A DNA stretch of 64,000 bases from Euptelea pleiosperma (taxonomy: Eukaryota; Streptophyta; Magnoliopsida; Ranunculales; Eupteleaceae), in assembly GCA_035048495.1 (NCBI GenBank), contig CM068543.1, forward strand, positions 33,605,096 to 33,669,095, given 5' to 3'. The position numbers and the translations under genes were made by a program. The notes under the pieces were generated by a model. It did not search any database. It had not been told where the DNA came from and saw nothing but the letters and a program-made list of their open reading frames with translations. Positions 12,764 to 22,739 of this stretch are shown one piece after another. Numbering within the stretch: the first letter of the stretch is position 1; every line of letters begins with the position of its first letter.

Positions 12764-13488
12764 ATTGGATCCACCTTTGTCAAGTACTTCAAAGTTCTAT
12801 TTACTTCCACAGACCCCATGGATTTTTCTTACCTCTAACAACTTAACCTTCCCAAAATATCGGTCGATTCAAATCATGCTCCGTCTCGTGATGGTACTAG
12901 GGAGGAAGTGAAAGAAGATGTGTTTTCTTTGGGACCTACAAACCCCCAGGTCCAGATGGATTTACAGCATTATTCTACCAAAAGAATTGGGAACTCATGT
13001 AAGATGATTTATTTAAATTGGTGAATGAAATATTCACATCAGAATGCTCCTTGAAAGTCCTAAACCAAACCTTCATAGCCTTAATTCCAAAGACCCCAAC
13101 CCCTAAAACTCCCTTCTCCAATTCCGTCCCATCAAGTATGTAATGTGAGCTATAAAATAATATCCAAAATCCTCACAGCTTGACTTCGAGGGGTTCTTCT
13201 TTTTGTTATATATATCTGAAAATCAATGAGCCTTCATTTAAGGCAGACAAATTTTTGACAATACTATTTTGGCTCAGGAACTTATAAAGATGGCGAACAA
13301 AAAAATAGAAGGGAAAATCGAGGTTTATAGCGGTCAAATTGGATATGGCAAAATAGTCTGACAGAGTGGAATGGTCATTTCTTTTGAATGTCGACATGGA
13401 AACTATGGGCTTTAGTGACAAATGGATTGCCCTGATTGACAGGTGCGTGTGATCCACATCCTTTTCCATTAAGTTGAATGGATCCCCC
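12764..13488 (+). pseudogene. LINE ORF2 fragment, N-terminal reverse transcriptase
   Basis: Continues the LINE after the solo LTR. Decayed but readable frames encode the hallmark KPPGPDGFTALFYQKNWEL-like block (12,945-12,990), an ALIPKTP block (13,075-13,100), a GRQIFDN..LAQELIKM helix (13,240-13,290) and, just before the next insertion, the IKLNGSP stretch. Several stops and frameshifts make it non-functional. The block is cut at 13,488 by the reversed copia solo LTR and resumes at 16,033. Confidence 0.8.
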
Positions 13489-16027
13489 TGAAATAACAAG
13501 TCCGTTCTCTTTAATCGGAAATACCTAGAAGGGGGGTTGATTAGGTATTTAAAATTAATTATACTTAAACAATTTTACTGGTCTATGGTAGAGAATAAAA
13601 TCGTATGCCTTAGTTGTTTGATAAAGGATTATCACAACCGATTCAAATCGAATATATCTCCATGGTATATCTTCTTTTCATCATTTGATCTAATCAATAT
13701 AGATAGCGGAATACAAACAAACAATCACACAACACAAGAGATTTTTACTTGGAAACCTTAGCCAAGGAAAACTATGGGACCAGGTCCAAACGGAAAGTAT
13801 CATTAACTGGAATGTTAAACGAAACAAAGGTTACTTACGCAGCACCGTTGCAAATACAACTTCCAACCTTAGCCAAGGCTTACTGCCGATGCGTCAACGT
13901 TCTCTGAATCAACGCTACGAATCCACGAGCGCCCTTCCGGCCAAGAAGCCTTGTCCGCTTGTTCAGTTTGGTACACCCCAAACCTACCGTCGATCGGCCA
14001 CTCTGATCTTAATTCTCAACACTCCAGCCTTTGCCAAAGGTGAATGATTCAGTACACCCTGAACCCTAGGTTGCTCAATAGGTGTTGAGTCACATTGGTA
14101 CACTTAGGCTACTAAGTCAAATATCTATGTGGAAGACCTAAGCTGAGTAATTGATCAAACTCTTGGCTTTGATCTAGAAAAGAAAAAAGCTCACAAGATA
14201 TTTATAAGGAAAAAGCTTCTTGCTCTTCGAATGGACACTCTAATAAATAAGGGTGCGTTTGATACGAATGCAAATTGGGTGTGCAAATAGGTTTACTCGT
14301 GCAATTGTTTTCCACGCATGTTTGGTACGCGTGCATTCGGAGATTTGCACATGCACACGAGCAAATGAATGCTCACCCTCTTTAACAATTAAAAACCCAT
14401 TTCACCCCTTGAGCAATCGTTTACACAACCTCCTTGTGCAAACAATTTGCAAAAGGTACAAATTAAAATCCAATATTTTCCCAAATCAAGCCCTATCTTA
14501 AAAAAAAATAAAAATAGAATTAATGGAAAAAGTGGCCTTGAAATTTAAATTTTAAAAAGCGAGAAAAATGGGAAAAAAATAACGAAAATATAATGGCCTT
14601 TTTTCACAATTTTTTTTCAAAAAATAATGGTCGTTATTTTCATTACAACAGGAAATAATGATATTTTATTTCGACCATTTTAACAATACATAACGTAACG
14701 GGGGAGGTCCAAATCCATTACAACAGCCATTATTTTTACCATAACAAATTCGGACCTCCCTCGTTATGTTATATACCGTTAAAACACTGAAAAAATATAC
14801 CGAAAAATAATGACCATTATTTTCTGAAAAAATTTACGAAACAAATGTCCATTATTTCTGTTATTGCCCATTATTTTTCTATTTTTCTATTTTTCCTATT
14901 TTTCATTTTTGAAAATTTGAAATTCATGTTCAACTATGTGGGGCCCATGTATTAAGTATGGAAAATTCGTTGTTTTTTTCGTACTTAATATGTGGGGCCC
15001 ACATATTTTGTGCTTCCTAAGTGAGCATGCGCGCGAACCAAATGACATTAAATATGAACAGAATTTGCATATGCAAAGTTAGTGCGAACCAAACACAAGA
15101 AAATAGTATGGGTGCGCAAACCATTGCATGCACAAACCATTGCATACGCAAACCATTGCACGCGTAATTGGTTTGTGCACATACCAAACATACCCTAAAT
15201 CTTTCTTCTCTCTATTCAATGTGTATAGAAGTCTAGAAGTGTGTTTAGAGAAGGTATAGAAGGGTTATATTTATAGAATTCGTAATCCTGAGCCTTGCAG
15301 AACGTGGGAGAGTGGAAACTAGAATTTTGGATCTGAGAAAGACTCAATCCACTTGAAGTCCAATCGATTGTACTCTGGGTCCAATCGATTGGCCTTGTAT
15401 GGATGGGTTTTTTTCTTTGTAAATCCAATCGATTGTTCATAGTTCAATCGATCAAACTTAAATAAGTTTCTGTCCCGTAGGCTCCAATCGATTTTACAGA
15501 GGTCTCCAATCGATTGGGCTCTAATTATGTTCTGTCTCGTAGACTCCAATCGATTTTACAGAGGTCTCCAATCGATTGGGCTCTGATCATGTTATGTCTC
15601 GTAGACTCCAATTGATTTTACATAGGTCTCCAATCGATTGGGCTTTGTCCAATTGATGGGCCCAAATAGTCCAATCGATTGGGCTTTCCCAAAAGTCAAT
15701 AACATTGACTTAGACTCAGTTATATCCAATGACTAGGTTTGACCATCAAATTTTATTCATTTAAACCTATTCCAATGGCCATTAAGTCACTTACCTCCCT
15801 AAGCGAGCATACACGATCTATAACCGATAAATAGACAGTTACTCAGATGACTCATGTCGTCAACCCTCTGATCCTTGCTGTCTCTGCCTTTTAGTCTTCA
15901 CATAGTTGACGAGGTATGCATACCACGACATCTTCATACTATACTGGTGCTCGTAGGAACAGTTACAAGAATATTTTTATGTCATATGGAATCTTTGCCA
16001 AACTAGAATATGAAAATATTCCGTACA
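13489..16027 (-). mobile_element. Sirevirus-type copia solo LTR, reverse orientation, with nested MITE
   Basis: This is the reverse complement of the LTRs at 20,618-22,218 and 27,425-29,001: it starts TGAAATAACAAGTCCGTTCTC and ends ATATTCCGTACA. It is flanked by a perfect 5-bp duplication CCCCC (13,484-13,488 and 16,028-16,032) and splits a LINE reverse-transcriptase frame cleanly (..LNGSP | FGHFSTS..). No internal region is present. It keeps the cluster of CCAATCGATTGG palindromes (15,350-15,680) and a TATAAATA-like box on the minus strand (about 15,266-15,275). Without the MITE it is about 1.59 kb, matching the paired LTRs. Confidence 0.9.
14251..15195. mobile_element. Tourist-like (PIF/Harbinger) non-autonomous element inside the solo LTR
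   Basis: A 945-bp insertion relative to the other copies of this LTR, with imperfect inverted ends GGGTGCGTTTGATACG and (complement) GGGTATGTTTGGTATG, flanked by TAA (14,248-14,250 and 15,196-15,198). It is long for a Tourist MITE and encodes no transposase. Subterminal regions repeat AACCATTGCA(T/C)GC-like words (15,120-15,170). The centre holds an inverted repeat (ATAACGTAACGGGGGAGGTCC-type arms at about 14,690-14,715 and 14,750-14,775). Confidence 0.8.
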
Positions 16028-18318
16028 CCCCCTTTGGTCACTTCTCCACATCTTGGGGTCTTCGGCAAAGTGACCCTTTATCCCTCTTTTTGTTCATCCT
16101 ATGCATGAACGTCCTATCCCATATGTTGAATCATGAGGAAAGTGAAAAATCATATCCATGGGATCAGTATAGGCAAAAGTTGTCCTCCCATCTCTCACCT
16201 TCTTTTTGTAGATGATTGCATTCTTTTTTTCTCGACCTAGTCTTGTGGAGGCGAGAAACTTGAAAGATTGCATCGATCTTTTCTGTTGGATGTTAGGCCA
16301 AAACGTTAATTTTGAGAAATTTGACATCAGCTTTAGATAGACAATATAAAAAATCTAAAAATATATCTTGGAAACGTCAAAGGAAAGCCCTCTCCTACAT
16401 CATGAATATAAAAAATCTGCATATCTTTGAAAATTATATAGGGACTCCTTTATTTGTGGGACGGTCAAAGACAAAAGCGCTTCAAACTTGATTGATCGTC
16501 TTAGGGGGTTTGACTACAGGATGGAGAGAAAAATTCGTATCTCAGGTGGGAAAATCTGTTCTTATTAAATGTGGCAAACGTGATCCCAACTTACCTGATG
16601 CAATCCTTCCCGTTCCCTAAAAAAATATGCTCCCAAATGGATTCTATTAATTACCAATTTTGGTGGGGAGGAGATCCAGAGAAGCCCAAGATGCATATAA
16701 CCAATTGGCCATTATTACTATGTATGGCAAAAAACAGAGGAGGGCTTGGCTTCTGCCATTTTGAAAAGTTAATTTGGCCCTGTTATTCAAGTCGGCGTGG
16801 CGTCTCCAACAAAATCCCAATTCCCCGATGGCTACCCAAATGCTGGGCAAATATTGCAAGCAAGGGAAATTATTAGCAGCCATGAAAAATCAAGCAGCCT
16901 CTTGGTGTTTGAACAATTTGATTGTTGCTAAGGAGACATACAAGTATTTTTGCTGTTGGGTTGTTGGACAAGGCAAGAACATTAATATTTGGATAGACAA
17001 TTGGATTAGCGGCCCTCCTCAAGCATTACTACCGCTCCAAAAATCACCAGATTGCAATCTTTCCAAGGTCCAAGACCTTTTTCTTCCTTATCGTACCTGG
17101 AATCTTCATCTTCTCTTAGATCGCTTTGATCCGGGTTTGGTGTCTACCATTCAAACCATCCCACTTAACTCATCCCCCTTCCCTGACCGTCTGATATGGC
17201 TTCCCCATCCCCATGGTGTTTTTTCAACTAAATCTTCCTATCAACAATTGGTATTAAGTTCTGAAAGGTCCTAGCCATCTCAGATCCCCCCCATCAGATA
17301 TAGACCAATATGGATATTGGGCAACTCCCTATCCCAAGCGGAGTTCATTTCTTCATCCGGTGTTTATTAAAGAATATTCTTCCGATGAAGATAGCCCTTC
17401 ATGTTAAAATTCCTAGTATATCCCATGTTTGTCCTCGATGTAACCAATCCGTGTAGACCATTATAAGTGCCCTTTTTCAATGCCGACTGTCAGCAAAGCT
17501 TTGGTTCGCCTTCCCTATGACATGTCGATGGTCCCACATGCAGCAAAGTGATAATGCACAATGGCTGATGGAACTCTTAGCCCTATCTCCTAAGTAGGGT
17601 GGAAATGAGTCCTATTACATGGATTATGCATGTGTGATGCTATGGAGGATTTGGTACTTGAGAAATGATCAAGTTCATGGGACTTTGCAACAGGACCCTT
17701 TTTAGATCCTTAAGTTTATCCCTACCTATATTCAATATACAGATCTACATGACCAATCCCAACCTAGCAAGGCCCAGTGGACTCCACCACCTATGGGACG
17801 TCTAAAGCTGAACACTGGCGCCTCTTGGACAAAGAATTCTGGAGCAGCAAGCTTTGGTTTTATTCTTAGAGATTTCTCAAACTCATGTATATTGGCAGGT
17901 GGAATGCAACTAAAGCCCAGTCAGCCAAAGAAGTAGAAGTCAGGGCCTTGAAATGGGCCCTTCAGGTTGTTAGAAGCCTCAATGAATATGGTCTGAATGT
18001 GGAGGTGGAATTGAAGGATCTTGCAGAAAATCGGAAGAATGGCTCTCTTGATATAGGAAGAGACTCTATTGCACACCTGGTAGATATTGTACAGCGTCCT
18101 TTTCTTCTATCTCTTTTGAGCATGCTCCTAGAGCTGCTAACCAAACTGCTCATGTGATAGCTGCAAAGGCCAAGTGTTTTTTGGACCCTATGCTTTGGTC
18201 GGTGGACCTTCCTTCCTGGCTGTCTAAAGCTATGGCGAAGGATCAGGAACCTTGACCTTCCTTGTCTTAGTTCTATTTTGGTTTATCTCATAGATACGTT
18301 TACTTACAAAAAAAAATC
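16028..18318 (+). pseudogene. LINE 3' part: reverse transcriptase end, zinc-knuckle-type domain, RNase H, poly(A) tail
   Basis: The readable order matches plant L1 ORF2. The reverse transcriptase continues with GLRQSDPLSLFLFILCMNVL (16,050-16,110) and a decayed catalytic region near 16,210. Next come NVIPTYLMQSFPFPK (16,571) and the zf-RVT region in the 166-codon open frame at 16,774-17,274 (GQGKNINIWIDNWI). A C-terminal RNase H domain follows (17,805-18,250; FGFILRDFSNSC, HAPRAANQTAHV in another frame). The element ends in a short A-run (18,309-18,318). Many stops and frameshifts make it dead. The last 200 bp are repeated at 46,227-46,440 by segmental duplication. Confidence 0.85.
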
Positions 18319-18321
18319 CTA

Positions 18322-18660
18322 CCCTGAAGTTCACCTTATTTTAGGGTATCCTCAAATCCTACCCTAAAGTTTGGGTAGGATTTAGGGTGAGATTCTACAA
18401 ACTTGTCCCCCCTTCTCCTCCCTCTTATTTATTAATTCTACCCAATGTTCTCTTCCCATTTTCACTTAATGCCACCTATGTCTCCATTTTATAATTTTTG
18501 TTATTTTTCTTCTTTTCAATTGGTTTTTATATTTAGGGAAGGGTAGAGTTTAGGGTGGACCATCGGAGAATTTTTAAGTTTTAGGGAAGGGAGAATCTTT
18601 TCTACCCTACTTCAAGTGTTTAGGGTAGGGTAGGGTAGGGTAGGGTAGGAGATGCTCTAA
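18322..18660. repeat. CCCTACCC/GAGCATCTCC MITE, copy A
   Basis: The left end has TCCTACCCTGAAGTTCACC and TAGGGTATCC; the right end finishes with repeated TAGGG units and AGGAGATGCTCTAA, the complement of the common plant terminus TTAGAGCATCTCC. Six TAGGG units occur at the right end against two in copy B (46,438-46,764). It is non-coding and sits right after the LINE poly(A). Confidence 0.55.
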
Positions 18661-19039
18661 GTGTAGAGCTCGAAATTTCAACGTTGCCAAAATATTTCAA
18701 AATACATAATTAACGGGCCGGCCCCAAACTTATGATTTTAGCCAGGCCCTTGACAAAATAACACAAGGGCAACCATTGTTCGAAATCTAAAGATTGAAGA
18801 CTGAATCAATGGGCTCTGATCCCGATCTGGATTGGTCCGATGCAGAATGGGATTGGCCCATCCCACCCGAGATAAAAGTGGGACTCCTTTGTGAAACTGA
18901 AACAGTGATCATGGGCCGAGATAGAGCATGGTTTGGATCAGATTGGTGGGCTCCGATCTCGATCCGGATCGCCGCTCTAGAACGGGATCGGCCGAGACTT
19001 TGAACCATGAGGGCACCATAACTTTCTTTTGCGACTCAG
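18661..19039. other. Upstream region of DUF3326 gene copy A
   Basis: No gene. The stretch 18,790-19,005 is unusually rich in GATC/CCGATC words (GATCCCGATCTGGATTGG, GATCTCGATCCGGATCG), giving it internal dyad character. The same sequence lies at 46,890-47,105 in copy B. Confidence 0.4.
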
Positions 19040-19370
19040 GCTCCGGTTACAAGACACAATATAAGACACGTGGCACACTGTTAGAGGACTCTGACCGTAT
19101 GGCTGTTTGGCCAATCCCTAAGTGGACCTGCAAACCAAAAATCAGCCTGATTAGTGAATTACAGGCGTTGGATTGGACTTATTTTCATGGGTTAATCTCA
19201 ACTGTGGGAATTTGAGCAGTATTTGAGGTACAAAGATCCAACGCCTAGAAAACACTAATGAAGCTGAATTTTGGTTTGTAGGTCCACCTAGGGATTGGCA
19301 AAACATCCATTCGGTCAGAGTCCTCAAAGAATTTGCCACGTGGCTCATATTGTGTCCTGGAATCGGAGCG
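19040..19370. repeat. Fold-back MITE, CACGTGGC-arm family (copy A, promoter-proximal)
   Basis: Inverted arms of about 150 bp: the left arm contains ACACAATATAAGACACGTGG and CTGACCGTATGG, and the right arm their complements (CCACGTGGCTCATATTGTGT). Each arm holds a CACGTG G-box (19,067-19,072; 19,337-19,342). The right-hand one lies about 250 bp upstream of the DUF3326 start codon. Copy B of the element is at 47,144-47,474. Confidence 0.75.
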
Positions 19371-20103
19371 TGTCATTTTAGGGCGGTACCCTTCTTTTGC
19401 ACATCAGGATGTAATTTGTTCGGCTAGTGATATGTCGTTGGCATATTTTGTTATTTTAAAGCATAAAGAGGGGTAAAGTAAATAAGCCCCCAACGAAATG
19501 ATAAAAGGAGGGAAATATTATCTTCTTCCGTTGATAGATTCGTATGAAAGAGGAGGGAAAACGGCCGGAGAGGGCACAACACACACACACCGATGGCACT
19601 TCACCACAGCCGTCCGTTTCACTCTGTTGAACGAATTCTGGGACGTCGGTCACTTAACGCAATCACAAAAACCCTGTCACGGAATGAACTAAAAATTTCG
19701 TGCTCAAGTTCCTCCCACTCCAACAAGGTCAGTTAAGGTTTTCCTCTCTTCTCTTCTTGTTTTCTGTTAATATACATCAGCAGTAGAGTTTCTGATGTGC
19801 ACTCTTGGATGGCCCAGTTCCACAGGCCGTACACGAGTGAGATGATCGTTCCGACGGGCGTAGGTGCCTCCATTGGCGGATTTGCTGGAGATGCTCTACC
19901 GGTTGCTCGGACCCTCGCCACCGTCGTTGATTGCCTCATTTCACATCCAAACGTCCGTCTTTCTCTCTCTCTCTCTGTCTCTTTTGTGTTTTGTCTTTAC
20001 CAAAATCGCTCTGAGTTTTCTCAAGGCTCTGTATGGTTTGTAAGGGCAAGAATCGTTTGAGAAAACTTTTCTAAGAGCTACCATACAGAACTAATTATCA
20101 AAC

Positions 20104-20453
20104 GTTTGATACAAACCAATGCCCACAATGCCACGTGGCATATATTTCGGGCCCACTGACCCATGATAGTTGGCCCACGCCTCAGCGAACATACACTAAA
20201 AATCAGCGTCATTGGTGATTTTCTAGCCGTTTTGATTTGAACATTGAACATTTTTCATCTTGGGTTCATGGGCCTGGTCATAACGCCTGTGTTTAAAAAA
20301 AAAAAATTGATCAAAATCCAATGACTAGAAATCCCCAACCAGGCTGATATTGGGTGTGTTGGGTCCACCAAGGGGTGGGCCAAAACAATCATAGGGTCAA
20401 TGGGGCCAAAAGAATGTGCCATATGGCTTTTTAAGGGATTTTTTGTATCAAAC
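20104..20453. repeat. Fold-back MITE in intron 2 (copy A)
   Basis: The outer arms begin GTTTGATACAAA and continue with GCCACGTGGCATAT and GGGCCCACTGACCC; the right arm carries the complements (GGGTCAATGGGGCC, GCCATATGGC, TTTGTATCAAAC). Inner motifs (ACACTAAAAATCAGCGTCAT) relate it to the CACGTGGC-arm family. The counterpart in copy B is at 48,185-48,533. Confidence 0.65.
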
Positions 20454-20949
20454 AATGTATCAAAGTCTAGACATAGGTGAAGCTGCAGCATCTGTTTTTC
20501 AATCGATCTAGGGGTCTGTTTGGAAGTTCATGATTTTTTTTTTTAAGTACAAAATCTGAAAGGGGAACCTAAAAAGTGGTCTAAACTACCAAGCACAGGC
20601 CATAACAACTGAAGTTGTGTAAGGAATATTTTCATATTCAATTTGGCAAAGATTCTGTTTGACATAAAAATATTTTTGTAATTGTTCCTACGAGCACAAG
20701 TGTATCGTGAAGATGTCGTGGTACGCATACTTCGCCAACTACGTGAAAACTAAAAGACAGAGACAGCAAGAATCAGACGGTCGACGACATGAGTCATCTG
20801 AGTAACTGCCGATTTGTCGGTTAATGATCGTGTACGCTCGATTACGAAGGTAAGTGACTTAGTGGCCATAGGAGTTGATTAAAATGAATAAAATATAATG
20901 GTCAAACTTAGTCATTGGACAGACTCGAGTCAAAGTCAACTTTATTGAC

Positions 20950-21305
20950 TAGTGGGATAGTCCAATTGATTGGACATGTATCCCCAATCGATTAGAGACA
21001 CTGTGTAATCGATTGGAGTCTACGAGGCAGAAACATATTTGAGCACAATCAATTGGAGACTCTGTGAAATCGATTAGAGCCTTCGGGACAGAAATCTTTC
21101 TGAGTACAATCGATTGGAGACTCTGTGAAATCGATTGGAGCCTTCGGGATAAAAAGATATATATGTCAAATCGATTGGAGAACCTTATGCAATCAATTGG
21201 TGCCTTCGGAACAGAAAACTTATTGAGCCCAATCGATTGGACACTTATTCCCAATCGATTGGACCAAGTGTACGATCGATTGGACCTTGAATAGAATCGA
21301 TTTTC
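20950..21305. promoter_or_regulatory. Cluster of CCAATCGATTGG palindromes upstream of the LTR TATA box
   Basis: About 13 intact or degenerate copies of AATCGATTGG, spaced mostly 15-45 bp and joined by GAGACTCTGTGAA and GAGCCTTCGGGACAGAA-type spacers, end about 65 bp before TATAAATA. Equivalent clusters occur at 27,765-28,090 and (reversed) 15,350-15,680. The position suggests transcription-factor sites; this is inferred from layout. Confidence 0.6.
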
Positions 21306-21367
21306 TCAGATCCAAAATTCATGGTTCCATTATCCCACGTTCCACACAACTCAGGGTCTTGGAATTC

Positions 21368-21375
21368 TATAAATA
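21368..21375 (+). promoter_or_regulatory. TATA box of the Sirevirus-like left LTR
   Basis: TATAAATA in the context AATTCTATAAATAGAACCC, directly downstream of the palindrome cluster. The right LTR has the same box at 28,152-28,159. Confidence 0.7.
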
Positions 21376-22220
21376 GAACCCTTCTATGCCTTTTCTAAAC
21401 ACACACAGAGACATAGAGTGATTCAATCTTCAAGAGAGAGAAGCAAAGACTTTATTTATTAGAGTGTCCATTCGAAGAGCAAGACGCTAGTTTTTCCAGT
21501 CACATCTTGTGAGCTTGTTCTCTTCTCGATCAAAGCTAAGAGCTTAATCTTTACTCGGCCTAGGTTTTTTACTTTTACATTCAACCTAGTAAGCTTGAGA
21601 GTACCAGTGTGACTCAAACACCTTTTGAGCAACTTGGGGTTCAGGATGTACTGAATCCTTCACCTTCTACAAAGGCGGGAGTGTTGAGAATTAATATCGG
21701 AGGAGCCGATCGACGGTAGGTTTGGGGTGTACCAAATTAAACAAGCGGATAAGGCTTCTTGGCTGTAAGGGCGCTCGTGGATTCGTGGCATCGATTCAAA
21801 GGACGTGGACGCATCGGTAGTAGGCCTTGGCTAAGGTTGGAAGCTGTATTTGTAACAGTGCTGCGTAGGTAACCTTTGTTTCGTTTAACTTTTCAGTTAG
21901 TGATACTTTCCGTCTGGATGTGGTCCCGTGGTTTTTCCTTGGCTAAGGTTTCCACGTAAAAATCTCTTGTCTTGTGTGATTGTTTGTTTATATTCGGCAA
22001 TCTATCTTGATTAGATCAAATGACAAAAAGACAATATACCACGGAGGTATATTTGATTTGAGTCGGTTGTGATAATCCTTTATCAAACAATCAAGACGTG
22101 CGATTTTATCCCCATACCATAGACCAGTAAAACTGTATAGGTATAATTAATTTTAAATACCTAATCAACCCCCCTTCTAGGTATATTGAGTTAAAGAGAA
22201 CGGACCGGTGGAATTTCAAT

Positions 22221-22232
22221 TGGTATCAGAGC
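22221..22232 (+). other. Primer-binding site (tRNA-Met type)
   Basis: TGGTATCAGAGC lies two bases after the left LTR. This is the standard site complementary to the 3' end of initiator tRNA-Met used by plant copia elements. Confidence 0.9.
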
Positions 22233-22309
22233 AGGTATTTCTATTTAAAGTTTAATCACCTGAATTTAGATTCTTGAGAAACTAGTTCATTTTCATTAAT
22301 TTGACAAAA

Positions 22310-22735
22310 TGCAAAGAGAATGTGGAAATACATCCAGAACTCCATTGTCTGAAGACTATTTGAATATAGCTTATGAAAAATTATATTTAGACAGTCTGAG
22401 ATTGACTAAAATGGAGAAATTGGATTGTAAAAATGTGTCATTGGAACTAGCAAATATTGAACTCACTGATGAAAGGAGACAGTAGGAAGAAGAAAAGAAA
22501 TTTTTTCTAATGAAAAATAATGTGTTGGAAAAAGAGTTCCAAAAGTCCTTGAAAAATCAATTGACAAACAAGAATGATATTACTAAATTCAAGAATTTTG
22601 ATTCTCATCTTTGCTCTCATAAGAATAATGTGAAACCCACATATCCTACAGGAAAATGTATGACAACAAAGTTCAAACAAACTGAATTGGTAAGTCATCA
22701 TAATTCTAGGCTAAGTGGGGTTATACTTGAAATCT
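22310..22735 (+). pseudogene. Sirevirus-like gag remnant (C-terminal portion)
   Basis: An ATG at 22,310 opens a short frame with one stop (TAG near 22,483) that continues to 22,737. Its product is Lys/Asn/Glu-rich and coiled-coil-like (KEFQKSLKNQ), like the end of copia gag. No CCHC knuckle and no gag core are visible, and intact relatives have a far longer gag, so most of gag was deleted. Confidence 0.5.
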
Positions 22736-22739
22736 AATG

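Larger units (their letters stand above)
20618..22218 (+). repeat. Left LTR of the Sirevirus-like element
   Basis: 1,601 bp, starting TGTAAGGAATATTTTC and ending GAATTTCA. It holds about 13 copies of a CCAATCGATTGG-type palindrome between 20,950 and 21,305, then TATAAATA at 21,368-21,375, giving the layout enhancer cluster, TATA box, leader. The last 70 bases (CCCCCCTTCTAGGTATATTG onward) are well conserved between all three LTRs in the window. Confidence 0.9.

Noticed and set aside
18618..18650. Interstitial telomere repeat
   Set aside because: The unit is TAGGG, not the plant TTTAGGG, and it is the end of a MITE present in both duplicate arms.
20950..21305. Regularly spaced palindromes resembling a CRISPR array
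   Set aside because: Repeat units are short, degenerate and unequally spaced inside an LTR of a plant retrotransposon; there are no unique spacers and no cas genes.
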